A DNA stretch of 64,000 nucleotides from Tritrichomonas foetus (taxonomy: Eukaryota; Parabasalia; Tritrichomonadida; Tritrichomonadidae). Shown piece by piece: positions 29,932-40,187 of the stretch. The stretch is from contig MLAK01000782.1 of assembly GCA_001839685.1 (NCBI GenBank), forward strand, positions 73,645 to 137,644, written 5' to 3'. A program made the translations under genes and the position numbers. Numbering within the stretch: the first letter of the stretch is position 1; each line of letters starts with the position of its first letter. A model generated the notes under the pieces. That model was given only the letters and a program-made list of their open reading frames with translations. It was not told the DNA's origin and made no database searches.

Positions 29932-30703
29932 AAATATATTGTTATTAAAATGTGTGAATTATTTTCATTATTTCCTATTTTATTTTTATTTATAAATTAT
30001 AATTATAATATAACGTTTTTAATAAAAACTTTTTATATCACAAAGTATTAATGGCAATTATAAATATATCAATATAACCAAGCCCATATATAATTTCATT
30101 TGATTCAGAATCAGAATTTAAATTTGGGCAGTAAATCTAAGTTATTGAAGTTTTTTATGATCCTGATTTATTTATATAGATGGCCAATCAATAATAAATC
30201 AGTATCTTTCAAATTCATCAAAATAATAAAACAATAAAAAATTGACCATAATTAGTTTTCCATGGAAGATTGAATTCACATCGTGACGAATAGAATTTTC
30301 ATCGGAAAATACTTTTTATTAAGGAATTAATTGCTTTTCATTCCAGTATTCATAATAGATGTGATTTTTCAAATTGGTCAAAGCTTTAGAATTCATAAAA
30401 CCTTTTCTGACAATTCAATCACTTAAATTAACTCATTTTTTATCACTAAAATATAAATATCTGAATTAATATTTCAAGACAAATAAAATTTTAGTTTTAT
30501 TCCGAAATAAAGATAACGTAGAAATTATTTATTCTGATATAAATTGTAATACGGTGATTTTGATAAGGAAAAAACAGGATTACTTGTTTCTCTATCCCTC
30601 ACTTGGTGCAAATTCTAATGAAAAAGTTGTTCACAATACTTAATTTGAGAATAATGAATTCTGAAAATTGAATAGTGATTATATAGCGATTTCTATATCA
30701 AAA
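29932..30703. other. intergenic, AT-rich, left flank of transposon
   Basis: No gene or RNA recognised. The last octamer (30696-30703, TATCAAAA) is the left target-site duplication of transposon copy 2. Confidence 0.5.
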
Positions 30704-31801
30704 AGATGTATACAAACCAAATAGTCTTAACGTACGAAATCACTAAAATGATCCTTATCATCAGTATTACTTAATACCATCAGTCAAAAATCAAAACCCA
30801 AATAGCTAAAAGAATGACGAAAATTTCCCTTATCGCAAACTTCGCAAATGGCCGAATTCAAAAATATTTCGAAAATGATTCTGAAGAAGCTATTGTTTCA
30901 GTTTTCGGGTGAACAGCTTTCAGTCAATTGTTAAATCTATATTTTATAGTTATGAGCCATATTTATTCATAGTTTTGAAATTTTGCAACAATTAAACCGA
31001 AAAAAGAGCGATTTTGGAGGAAGCCTAAAAAAAAATTGTGAGAAGCTTTTTTTCCAAGAATCACAAAGATTATAATACTGCTTCCCATAATTCTATTTAC
31101 ACTTCTTCTATCGATTTTTAATTAAAAATCGCGAAAATTTTGATAGTTTTAACTCAGTGATGGTGAATTAATTCAATTTCCATTTGACAAATAAGAATGT
31201 ATTGAAATCTTTTCTGTCATAAAATTTTAGTATATGAAGAAAATAGACTGGCAGTCCTCAACAGCACATTCTCAAGCAGGGATACAGATACAACGATTGA
31301 AAGACCAAATCAAGAAAAATGGAATCCAATATGTTTTTTTCCAGACTCGATGCCAAGTGAATTTTCTGATGACTCGCCAATTAGATGGCAAAACATTCGT
31401 AATCTTCTCATTGATGCCTAAATTTTTTATATTTATATCAAAATTATTAATATTTTTTTTTTTATACTTCATTTTTGTATTTTGGAAAACATTATAATTT
31501 TCGATGGAGGGTCATATGATAATAAAAAGCACGATTTATGATAAGAAATAATCAAGATATTAATGCTATAAAATCACTTTTTATCTCAATAATTCTCAGA
31601 AATTTCTGTGGGGTTTATTTTTTTCTCACAATTTTTTTTGGATTTGGTTTTCTCTGTATCTTGATTATTAAATTATAATATTTATATATTATTAATAGGA
31701 TTACAATTAAATAATTTTTAGATGACAATAATATCAACAATTATTCATTTAGATCTCTCAATAGTCTTCTACATCTAGAGCTAGTTAGTTTGTATACATC
31801 T
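30704..31801 (+). mobile_element. MITE-like DNA transposon, copy 2, complete
   Basis: 1,098 bp with terminal inverted repeats: the left end AGATGTATACAAACCAAATAG and right end (reverse complement AGATGTATACAAACTAACTAG) match over about 19 of 21 positions. It is flanked by a perfect 8-bp direct repeat TATCAAAA (30696-30703 and 31802-31809), the target-site duplication. Eight-base duplications are typical of hAT elements and also occur in Merlin, P and some MULE elements. No transposase domain is visible in its short ORFs (32 codons at 30814, 87 codons at 31234), so it is non-autonomous. Near identity with copy 1 points to recent movement. Confidence 0.88.
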
Positions 31802-31908
31802 TATCAAAACAAAAATTTATTCTTTGAAAAAAATATTGTCTAATTCAAAAATGGTGTCTATCAAAACGATATAAAATTCAAAAATTCGGACTTCATACTT
31901 TATCCTAA

Positions 31909-33366
31909 ATGACGAATCAAGATCGATACGAGATTCAAGGTCTCCTTTCGTCAGGATCATACGGTAGTACCAGCATTGCGATTCATAAAAAGTCAGGAAA
32001 AGTCGTCTGCATCAAAAAAATTATTCCTGATCATAAAACCCAAATTGGAAAAGAAACAGGAAACAAAGATAACACCGCATCAAAAAAAGATTCAGAAAAC
32101 CCCACTTTAATGGATCAAGCGAATATAAGCGAAAATCAACCCAACGACATTTCCGATAATGATGTTTCAGAAAATCCAGAAATAGTTAACAAAAACGATT
32201 CCAAAAATGATTCTAAAAGCGACACAGATGGTTTAACAAATGAATCGAACGAAAATCCGCAAGATAAAATTATTCCAGAAATGAAAGAAATTCAAATATT
32301 AAGTGAACTAGATCACCCGTGCATTTATTCTATATTCGATTATTGGATTGAAGATGATGCAATTTATATCGTTTTGGAATATCTCGAAAATCAAACAATA
32401 TTCGAATACGTCAATAAAAACGGCCGAATAAACGAATACACAGCCAGGAAACTTTTCGCTCAACTAATCTCAGCTATTTCCTATTTACATAGCAAGAATA
32501 TATCACATCGAGATATCAAGCCAGAAAATTTAATGCTTGATAAGTATTATAATTTGAGATTGGTTGATTTCGGATTAAGTACTACATTCGATGCCAAGTG
32601 GCCCCTGATGTCCACAATTTGCGGATCGATTGCGTATGCGCCACCAGAAATGATTCGTGGTGAAAAATATTCAACATCGGCTGATATTTGGAGTTGCGGA
32701 GCTGTTTTATACGTAATGTGCGCTGGAACTCTTCCTTTTCATGGAAATAATTTGAAAGCAATTGCCGATAAAGTTTTGTATGAAGACGTTAAATACCCCT
32801 CAAATTTTTCACCTTCATTGAAAGATCTTCTCTCAAAAATGCTCGAAAAAGATCCATTCAAAAGAGCATCAATTTCAATGATTCAAAATCATCCTTGGAT
32901 AGAATCTTCTTGTTTCTCTCATGTCAATCAATTGATGAAATTAACAGAAGATTTCGAAGCGATTCGGTCTGTGAAAAATATTGGCCTTGATATCTCAAAT
33001 ATTGACCATAGACCTACATTGAAACTTCATCAAAAGGAAAACTTGATTACAGATGAAACGGTTGCTTACCGAATTTTCAGAAGAGAAAATTTAACAAAAA
33101 AACTATACAGTTTCCAAAATTTACAAGGATTTCAAACAAAACCAAAGTTACAGGGAATTCCAATTGATCTCTCTTCAGTCAGAAAGATTGTATCTAATAA
33201 TAAAGATCCTTCAGGAATAATGCAGAGGAGACAAACAATGGTTCAAATGACGAGTCGAACACCTTTAAACAAAACTTTATCTCTCACTGAAAAAGCTGAA
33301 ATGAGACGAAGAGTCTCACATGCACACATGCCAAATACAGTTTCATCTCGATTGGTCCGACTCTAA
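31909..33366 (+). CDS. CAMK/AMPK-like serine/threonine protein kinase
   Basis: 485 residues. The kinase domain begins at residue 7: glycine loop SSGSYG (first Gly replaced by Ser), ATP lysine in CIKKI (K36), then an Asp/Asn/Lys-rich insert of about 85 residues before the alpha-C glutamate (EMKEIQIL). Catalytic loop HRDIKPEN (about 200-207), VDFGLS (about 219), activation segment ending CGSIAYAPPEM with PPE in place of APE, then SADIWSCGAVLY and a C-lobe ending NHPWI (about 328). The tail (330-485) is basic with possible regulatory sites and no known domain. All catalytic residues are kept, so it should be active. The family is very large in trichomonads; a specific pathway cannot be assigned. 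AACGATAT lies 44 nt before the ATG. Confidence 0.92.
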   Translation: MTNQDRYEIQGLLSSGSYGSTSIAIHKKSGKVVCIKKIIPDHKTQIGKETGNKDNTASKKDSENPTLMDQANISENQPNDISDNDVSENPEIVNKNDSKNDSKSDTDGLTNESNENPQDKIIPEMKEIQILSELDHPCIYSIFDYWIEDDAIYIVLEYLENQTIFEYVNKNGRINEYTARKLFAQLISAISYLHSKNISHRDIKPENLMLDKYYNLRLVDFGLSTTFDAKWPLMSTICGSIAYAPPEMIRGEKYSTSADIWSCGAVLYVMCAGTLPFHGNNLKAIADKVLYEDVKYPSNFSPSLKDLLSKMLEKDPFKRASISMIQNHPWIESSCFSHVNQLMKLTEDFEAIRSVKNIGLDISNIDHRPTLKLHQKENLITDETVAYRIFRRENLTKKLYSFQNLQGFQTKPKLQGIPIDLSSVRKIVSNNKDPSGIMQRRQTMVQMTSRTPLNKTLSLTEKAEMRRRVSHAHMPNTVSSRLVRL

Positions 33367-33662
33367 TAATTGTGTTTAGTAAATATTTTAGAAATTATCA
33401 TGTTATTTTTTCTCCTTTGGTAATTTTATGATCATTTTATTCGTCATGATTTGAACTTTTGTTCATTAATTTAGAATCTTTGTGGAGATTCTCAATTTGA
33501 TAATAACTGTGATATTTTTCATTTTTTATCAATTCTGAAGGTGTCAAAAAAATTGAATTGAGGTTCTATCAAAAAACAGTCGTCTTCACATAAAATTCTG
33601 ATGCTCACAAATCTTTGAAAGAATAATCTATGCGTTTAGTGAACAAATTTTTCACGGCGAGA

Positions 33663-33833
33663 ATGGGAGCAAGTGAAAGTACACCTGATGCTGATTCACC
33701 ACCAAACTTCGCAGATCCAAGAAGTCCCCTCAGAGGCAGATCACCAGTTCCATGGGAAAAAAAGGCCCCGCAAAATGCTTCACATTTGCGAAGTGTATCA
33801 GCTAAACTGCAATTTACTGGTGAAGAGGATTAA
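33663..33833 (+). CDS. small protein with N-myristoylation signal
   Basis: 56 residues from the ATG at 33663 (an upstream in-frame ATG at 33630 would give 67). From 33663 it begins MGASES, matching the N-myristoyltransferase consensus (Gly2, small residue at 3, Ser at 6), which argues for this start. The rest is polar, with SP and RSP sites (PRSPLRGRSPVPWEKK) and SVSAKLQF near the end, suggesting a disordered, phosphorylated, membrane-attached peptide. Small size makes it uncertain; no family recognised. Lies downstream of, and in the same direction as, the kinase. Confidence 0.45.
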   Translation: MGASESTPDADSPPNFADPRSPLRGRSPVPWEKKAPQNASHLRSVSAKLQFTGEED

Positions 33834-34428
33834 AATAAACGGAAAGTTTTTATCATTTTAGACTAAATAAAAGATTTGGTACACGAACATCTATCATTTT
33901 TTATTAATCATTATTTCATTCGCATTTTTTTGATGAGTATTTAGGAATTTGAGAGAATAGGTATTATAACAAATATATTTTAATCATCAAAGATTTTGTT
34001 TTGAGTTAAATATTCCAACAGATTCACATGGGAAAATATGATAAATTACATTTTCCTGATTTTATTTTCATAAAAGAGTGAAAATCATGAGAAATAAAAC
34101 ATTAGAAATTGATGAAAACGAACTGTCTTCTTTTCTAAAAAATTATGAGGATATTATGAAATGTATTGAAAACAATTCAGAAAATAAAATTTGTATTTTA
34201 ATTATGTATATGATACTTTGCTTTTACAAGGGCTAAAATGTTATTTGTCGGATCAATTCAGCCAATATTCAAGTTTTATTGGATATTTTTTTTCATGTAG
34301 ACGATATAAATTTGGTGATTAATTTGACCTTTTCTAATTATTTTTTGAATTAAACCATTTTCCTAAATCATAGAAATCTGAATCAAAAATTGATAATTGA
34401 GAAATACTTTCAATATTTCTTATTGATC
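33834..34428. other. intergenic with a 49-codon ORF
   Basis: AT-rich. A 49-codon ATG ORF at 34087-34236 (LEIDENELSSFLKNYEDIM...) has coding-like composition and could be a truncated N-terminus of a trichomonad repeat protein; not called as a gene. Confidence 0.35.
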
Positions 34429-36450
34429 ATGAAATACTTTGCGTATTTCATTTCCCAGTATCTTTGGATCTGTATCCTTTTTGTATTCCTTTACTTTCCA
34501 TTTTATCTTACTTACAATCAAAAAGTGAAAATTACCAAATCACGTGATCCGCCCATCCCTTTTGATGAATCACTTGTTCCTGATTATTTTGCTCATCTTA
34601 GTGACATTCATATTAACCATAAATATGAAGAGCAAATTCATACATTTAAAACTGCTCTATCACGAACGGAATCTTTAAATCCCATGTTAGCTTTTGTTAC
34701 AGGTGATTTAGCAGATGATTTCACCAAAGACAAGCATCCAAACTATGGAACACAAAGTAGAGAAGATCATGAAATATATCACAATCTTACACAAAAATAT
34801 AATAAATCCAAATTCTTCGATATGGCAGGAAACCATGATGAATATGGTGTTTTGGGATTTACATCTGATGGAAACAATTATAATCGTTTCCATCAAGAAT
34901 CATATGATGATTTTCAATTAAAAATTATTAATTTCACATTACGAAACAATAGAAAAGTTCACTTTTTCATATTAAATCCATATAATTTTCCAGCAGCACA
35001 CCCACCATTACTTTTCTGGCCATCTCCATCAAAGAAATTCTTAGATAGAATTGAAGATGCACTTGATACAATTCCTGATCATGATGAAATCATCTTTTTG
35101 AATCATTATCCAGTTGATCTTTATATTTGTTTCAAAAAATCGAAAAAAGGTCGCGATTTTAAACAAATAACTAAAACTATACGTTATTCAATATCTGGTC
35201 ATAATCATCCTCAATTCCCAATTTTCAATCATCATGATGGAAAGCTCCTTGAAATTGTTGGATCTGATTTGAAAACACATAAAAGGATGGGAATCTTCAC
35301 GTTTGATAATGATAGGTTTGTTTATCATTATTTTAACCACACTGATCCAAACTTTTTATTTGTCACTAATCCAGTTCCAACTGAACAACTTTCTGAGCAA
35401 CAAATTTTTAACGAACTTGGAACACCAATTCGTTGTTTGGTCTTTGTCAACAAATCAACGAATGATATTAAGTCATTGAATGAACAAAATGTCCCAAAAC
35501 TAGAAATTTCAGGAGCTATTAATGATACAATGAAATGTGTGAATGTCACGAATTTCAAGGGAAATTTAATTAATGATTATGAAAGCTCATTTGATATGTT
35601 TTTGTGTTCAGCTAAGAATGATTTACCTACAGGCACTCACAGAATTCATATTTCTGGAACATTTTCAAAAACAATTGATTTCACACTAGGTAACTCTGTT
35701 CCCGAATTTGTTGAAGAAGTATATGATCATGCTCGAATTGCACAATTTCCTGTTTGTCTTTTCATTTGTTTAATTATTGGTATAATCATTTATTTCCCGA
35801 TTCCAAAAGCAACTAAATCATCATACATTCAATGGCTAACTGAAGATCCAACAAATACAACAACAACACATACATCAATTAATAATTTGGATCATAGTGA
35901 GAATAAGAATAAGCTTAAGAGTAACATTATAGTTACAATTTGTGGATTTGTGGCAATTCGATTTAGAATTCAACAATTGCCCATTTGGATTCGATATTTA
36001 TTATTTTTCTTTGTGATTTATTCATTATTTGGGCCTATTTCATTTATGGAAATAGAAGGAAAGATTGCTTATATTTGGATATATGGTTATATTTGTGATT
36101 GTAAAAATGTTTATGCGCTGTGGGGACAAATGTATACCTCATTTTATTTAATTTGCTCAATGTTACCTGTGACTTGCATTGCAGCAACATTAGCAATGCC
36201 TAATAAATTCCAATGGTTTTTAATAACTGATATTCTGGGTGCCATTGGATGTGCTTATACAACAGGATATGTAATTTACCGATATTTAAGTGAATCTGTT
36301 GATATGAAATTTTCTTTATTAAGTCCAGGTTTTATTTTCATTCCAATTCTTTTGTATTTTGTTTTATTCATTTGGAAAGCAGTAAGTTGTCTGAAACATA
36401 AATCTGGATATGATAATGTTAATTATATTAATGCTAAATCACTTTTGTAA
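34429..36450 (+). CDS. TMEM62-like calcineurin-type phosphoesterase membrane protein
   Basis: 673 residues from ATG 34429 (the frame extends upstream only to a TTG). A signal anchor (about 7-30) precedes a metallophosphoesterase domain with all metal-binding blocks: HLSDIHINH (D-x-H), VTGDLADD (GD), GNHDEYG (GNHD), LNHYP (H) and ISGHNHPQF (GHxH). An Ig-like/beta-rich region follows, as in TMEM62, and then at least five to six transmembrane segments from about residue 435 to 665. Domain order and the YHNLTQKY and NHYP contexts match TMEM62 of animals and its protist relatives; the natural substrate is unknown. The catalytic side should face the ER lumen or outside. Confidence 0.85.
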   Translation: MKYFAYFISQYLWICILFVFLYFPFYLTYNQKVKITKSRDPPIPFDESLVPDYFAHLSDIHINHKYEEQIHTFKTALSRTESLNPMLAFVTGDLADDFTKDKHPNYGTQSREDHEIYHNLTQKYNKSKFFDMAGNHDEYGVLGFTSDGNNYNRFHQESYDDFQLKIINFTLRNNRKVHFFILNPYNFPAAHPPLLFWPSPSKKFLDRIEDALDTIPDHDEIIFLNHYPVDLYICFKKSKKGRDFKQITKTIRYSISGHNHPQFPIFNHHDGKLLEIVGSDLKTHKRMGIFTFDNDRFVYHYFNHTDPNFLFVTNPVPTEQLSEQQIFNELGTPIRCLVFVNKSTNDIKSLNEQNVPKLEISGAINDTMKCVNVTNFKGNLINDYESSFDMFLCSAKNDLPTGTHRIHISGTFSKTIDFTLGNSVPEFVEEVYDHARIAQFPVCLFICLIIGIIIYFPIPKATKSSYIQWLTEDPTNTTTTHTSINNLDHSENKNKLKSNIIVTICGFVAIRFRIQQLPIWIRYLLFFFVIYSLFGPISFMEIEGKIAYIWIYGYICDCKNVYALWGQMYTSFYLICSMLPVTCIAATLAMPNKFQWFLITDILGAIGCAYTTGYVIYRYLSESVDMKFSLLSPGFIFIPILLYFVLFIWKAVSCLKHKSGYDNVNYINAKSLL

Positions 36451-36874
36451 AGAAAAATTAGATCTATAAACTGTATTATTATTCTTTTATTTTTAGTGAT
36501 ATTTTTTAAACATGAAACCGAAACATAAAAAAGTCAAATTGCAAATGCATGTTATACATAATATCCATTTCCTAATATGCATAGATAGCCACCAATCTAT
36601 ACTAACAATTCAAATAGAAGATAAAATTTGAAAACATTCAACATTGGTCAGATGGTAGAAAATATAATTCTTTTATTGTAGAAGTAAATCAAACACCTCT
36701 AAAACTAAAAAGGTCAGAATTTTATAATTAGGCATGATAATAACTCTTCTTACCGAAGAAATGACAAGTAACATTTTTTTCAATGTTTATTCATACTCGT
36801 CTTCAGAAATATTGAAGATATAATTGGTTCTATCTTTGAAGTCAAATTTTGACCTATTTACATTTGTTTCCAAA
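36451..36874. other. intergenic, nothing recognised
   Basis: AT-rich spacer between two plus-strand genes; should carry the promoter of the RCC1-like gene. Confidence 0.4.
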
Positions 36875-37942
36875 ATGAACAAATTGAATTCCGGAGTTTA
36901 TGCGGCTGGAGACAACAGTTTCGGACAACTCTGGAACAGCAAATTTAAACTTTCCCCACGCTTCATAAAATGCGAAACTTTTCCGATCAATTATTCCGCG
37001 ATCACTTCTTTTTCTGCTTGGAACCAGTCCATCGCAATCGTTGAACAAGGATCGAAAATTCATTTCAAACAAGGTGACAACAATATGGAGATCTACAAAG
37101 TTGGTTTAATAAGACAAATTTTTTGTCTCGAGGATTCTGCCATCGCATTTCTTTCAGATAACTCTTTAATCGAAATTCCATCAATGAAGAGGCTCAATGC
37201 CCACAAATGCAAAGCCGTCTCCTGCTCGCCAAATATTATTTGTTATATCGATTCCAATAATAACGCATACGTAATTCTCGGAAATCGCTTTTCAAAACCA
37301 GTTGAAGTAGCAAAAGACGTTGATGTTATTGGATGCACTTTAGACACTGTTTTTATTGTTCAAAAAGATAAATTATTTAAAATCGAATTTAATGAAAATG
37401 AAATTGAAATTGAAAATGAAAATGAAAGTAGTGAATCAGAAAATGATGAAAATACAAACAAAAAACGTGATGATGAAAATGGCAAATTAAAAATCATACC
37501 AAAAATGATTCAAATTAAAACAAATGCAACAATTGCTGCTATTTATTGCTCTGAAGATGATGCACTTTTTATTGATACAGAAGGTGGACTTCATCATTAT
37601 GCATTCACAGCAACAATTCAAGTATTTGGTCTTCCACAAGTCATCTCATGCGCCGTTGGACCACAGCATTTTGCTGCTTTATCTGTAGATGGAAGGCTGT
37701 TTTGCTGGGGATTTAATCCATCAGGACAACTTGGAATAGGTAACGACAGGCCAACTAATGAGCCTACATTCGTGCTCGATGGAGTGGCAGCCGTCACCTG
37801 TGGAACACATCATACTCTTGCACTCAGAACATTTCAACCTCCTGAAGTTCCGCCATTAATTGATTCATCAAAATTAAAAAGGATTCCATCTGCTATTCCA
37901 CAAAGCAAAGGAAGAATCACGAGAGCTGAGCTTCTGACATAA
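36875..37942 (+). CDS. RCC1-repeat (beta-propeller) protein
   Basis: 355 residues from ATG 36875. RCC1-type blades are seen at the N-terminus (GVYAAGDNSFGQLW, matching V-x-x-WGxNxxGQLG) and near the C-terminus (LFCWGFNPSGQLGIGND, then VTCGTHHTLAL). The central blades are weak and interrupted by a Glu/Asn-rich low-complexity insert (about residues 170-210). RCC1 folds serve as RanGEFs, ubiquitin-ligase parts or scaffolds; only some act on Ran, and key RCC1 residues cannot be confirmed here, so no exchange-factor role is claimed. The C-terminus is basic. Confidence 0.75.
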   Translation: MNKLNSGVYAAGDNSFGQLWNSKFKLSPRFIKCETFPINYSAITSFSAWNQSIAIVEQGSKIHFKQGDNNMEIYKVGLIRQIFCLEDSAIAFLSDNSLIEIPSMKRLNAHKCKAVSCSPNIICYIDSNNNAYVILGNRFSKPVEVAKDVDVIGCTLDTVFIVQKDKLFKIEFNENEIEIENENESSESENDENTNKKRDDENGKLKIIPKMIQIKTNATIAAIYCSEDDALFIDTEGGLHHYAFTATIQVFGLPQVISCAVGPQHFAALSVDGRLFCWGFNPSGQLGIGNDRPTNEPTFVLDGVAAVTCGTHHTLALRTFQPPEVPPLIDSSKLKRIPSAIPQSKGRITRAELLT

Positions 37943-38367
37943 ACTATGTCTGATAATCAAATGAAATATTGCAGATTTTTCTTTTGAAAAAAAAGAAAAA
38001 GAAAAGAATTCGAAATTACAACAAAATATTATGTTAGAATAATTTTCACTTAAAAAAGATGCAGATCTAGATTTTCATTATCATGTCATTATCTCTTGTT
38101 TGAAATTACGAAATTGAATTATAAGGAATTTTTTGTATTCAATAAATATTTTTGGTATTATTTCATTTATTTCGAGTTATCCATGCAAATGGTCTTTATA
38201 TTATGTTTCTAAGAGTCGGAAATTACTGTTTTCACAATAATTCGATGTGTTATATTTCCTTAGCTTTCCCAATAAATGATTGCATATTGTATTTTATTAT
38301 TTCTATTTGATGTTTATTTCCTAACTTTTTCCAACACCAGGTAAAATCAAAAAAAAGTGCCAAAAAA
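37943..38367. other. intergenic, nothing recognised
   Basis: AT-rich; no ORF or repeat of note. Confidence 0.4.
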
Positions 38368-39456
38368 ATGCAAAATTTTCCTAATCCGATGCAGCCTTCA
38401 AAAGACATGATGAGGCCGCAAATTCCCGGAATGCCTAAACTCCCTATTCCAATTACAGGAAATCAACCAGCCCGCCGCGGACCTCGACAATCCAAAAAAC
38501 AAGTGCCGCCCCAGTTCCAACCGCCTCCTCAGACGGCAATACCCCCTCAGATTCCTCAGCAAGCGATTGCACAACTCAGCGCGCAACTATACAGTCAAAT
38601 TCCGAACGAGAGAAAACAAGTCGCTAATTTTTTGGCCAAATTCATTCCACAACAACAGCTCGTCTCTTTATGGAAAAAATTGAAAGAAGATATAAAATAC
38701 TTCAATTTCTTTAACAGGCCGCCAGTTCCACTGACTTTCGTTCAAGATCCAAATTGTCCTCCATATTTAGATTTTTATAACCCAAATAACAATTCAGAAT
38801 ATGAATATAATGTACATCCTCAAATGCTAGATAAGTTTATAGTTTGTACAATTCTCGACTGCTTTTCTGCAACTGTATCATCAGATCTGATTGATCCAAA
38901 AAACCAAAATGCAAATTTGATGATTTGTGGAAAACAAATTGATGCCCATACTTTTGGTGATCAATCCTATTTTTATGTTTTCAGGGCGAACCAATTTCCT
39001 CCGAAGTTACAAATAAAACCGAAATGGAGCAGGCCAACATTTTTCGCGATTCAAATATGCCAACTAAAGCCTCGAGATGAAATCATAAAAATAACAGTAG
39101 GAAAGAAAATTGATATCCCTTTAAATGCATCACCACTTTTTGTAAGTTGCACTTGCTCTAAGCCATACAATTTTGATGCAGTCCTTTATGAGGTTGTTGA
39201 AAAAGGCGATTTTGTATGTGAAAATTGTAAAGAAACAAAAAGTTTGGAATCTCTTGAATGTAAAGTGATTCCAATGGACAATAATTCACATATTATCAGC
39301 GATACTTTGTTTTTCAACTTAATGTCGCGAAACGCGGACATGAATTGGGTAAATAAAGTCATCGATGGGAATGCTGGAAATATAAATGACGAGTTTCATT
39401 GTCCTAACTATGAAACAACAGAAGAATACTTCGAAGTTATGGAAAATTTCTTTTAG
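38368..39456 (+). CDS. possible PIAS/SIZ-like protein (PINIT + degenerate SP-RING)
   Basis: 362 residues. N-terminal 70 residues are Pro/Gln-rich. Residues about 125-250 look beta-rich like a PINIT domain (LMICGKQIDAHTFG ... LQIKPKWSRPTFFAIQ). Then LNASPLFVSCTCSKPYNFDAVLY...FVCENCKETKSLESLECKVI recalls an SP-RING: a Cys-containing turn before NFDA (usually HxQCFD), a CxxC knuckle (CENC for CPxC) and the following L-x-x-L segment (usually L-x-ID). The His ligand is not visible and the Trp before the knuckle is missing, so zinc binding and SUMO E3 activity are doubtful. If right, it would act in nuclear SUMO transfer. Stop codon TAG is 15 bp before a minisatellite. Confidence 0.4.
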   Translation: MQNFPNPMQPSKDMMRPQIPGMPKLPIPITGNQPARRGPRQSKKQVPPQFQPPPQTAIPPQIPQQAIAQLSAQLYSQIPNERKQVANFLAKFIPQQQLVSLWKKLKEDIKYFNFFNRPPVPLTFVQDPNCPPYLDFYNPNNNSEYEYNVHPQMLDKFIVCTILDCFSATVSSDLIDPKNQNANLMICGKQIDAHTFGDQSYFYVFRANQFPPKLQIKPKWSRPTFFAIQICQLKPRDEIIKITVGKKIDIPLNASPLFVSCTCSKPYNFDAVLYEVVEKGDFVCENCKETKSLESLECKVIPMDNNSHIISDTLFFNLMSRNADMNWVNKVIDGNAGNINDEFHCPNYETTEEYFEVMENFF

Positions 39457-39470
39457 TAAATTGTTTGTAT

Positions 39471-40187
39471 TTGTTTTCATTTGTTTATCTTTCTTTTGTA
39501 TTTCTTTCTTTCTCTTGTATTTGTTTCTTTCTCTTGTATTTGTTTCTTTCTCTTGTATTTGTTTATTTCCTTGTATTTGTTTATTTCNNNNNNNNNNNNN
39601 NNNNNNNNNNNNNNNNNNNNNNNNNNNNNNNNNNNNNNNNNNNNNNNNNNNNNNNNNNNNNNNNNNNNNNNNNNNNNNNNNNNNNNNNNNNNNNNNNNNN
39701 NNNNNNNNNNNNNNNNNNNNNNNNNNNNNNNNNNNNNNNNNNNNNNNNNNNNNNNNNNNNNNNNNNNNNNNNNNNNNNNNNNNNNNNNNNNNNNNNNNNN
39801 NNNNNNNNNNNNNNNNNNNNNNNNNNNNNNNNNNNNNNNNNNNNNNNNNNNNNNNNNNNNNNNNNNNNNNNNNNNNNNNNNNNNNNNNNNNNNNNNNNNN
39901 NNNNNNNNNNNNNNNNNNNNNNNNNNNNNNNNNNNNNNNNNNNNNNNNNNNNNNNNNNNNNNNNNNGTATTTGTTTCTTTCTCTTGTATTTGTTTCTTTC
40001 TCTTGTATTTGTTTCTTTCTCTTGTATTTGTTTCTTTCTCTTGTATTTGTTTCTTTCTCTTGTATTTGTTTCTTTCTCTTGTATTTGTTTCTTTCTCTTG
40101 TATTTGTTTCTTTCTCTTGTATTTGTTTCTTTCTCTTGTATTTGTTTCTTTCTCTTGTATTTGTTTATTTCTTTTGTATTTGTTTCA
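39471..40187. repeat. 19-bp minisatellite with assembly gap
   Basis: Tandem units GTATTTGTTTCTTTCTCTT (19 bp), almost perfect in about 11 copies at 39967-40170 and more variable before the gap (39471-39587). N run 39588-39966 hides more copies. Begins 15 bp after the preceding stop codon. Because 19 is not a multiple of 3 and the unit lacks TAA/TAG/TGA, all three plus frames stay open, producing false ORFs. Confidence 0.95.
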
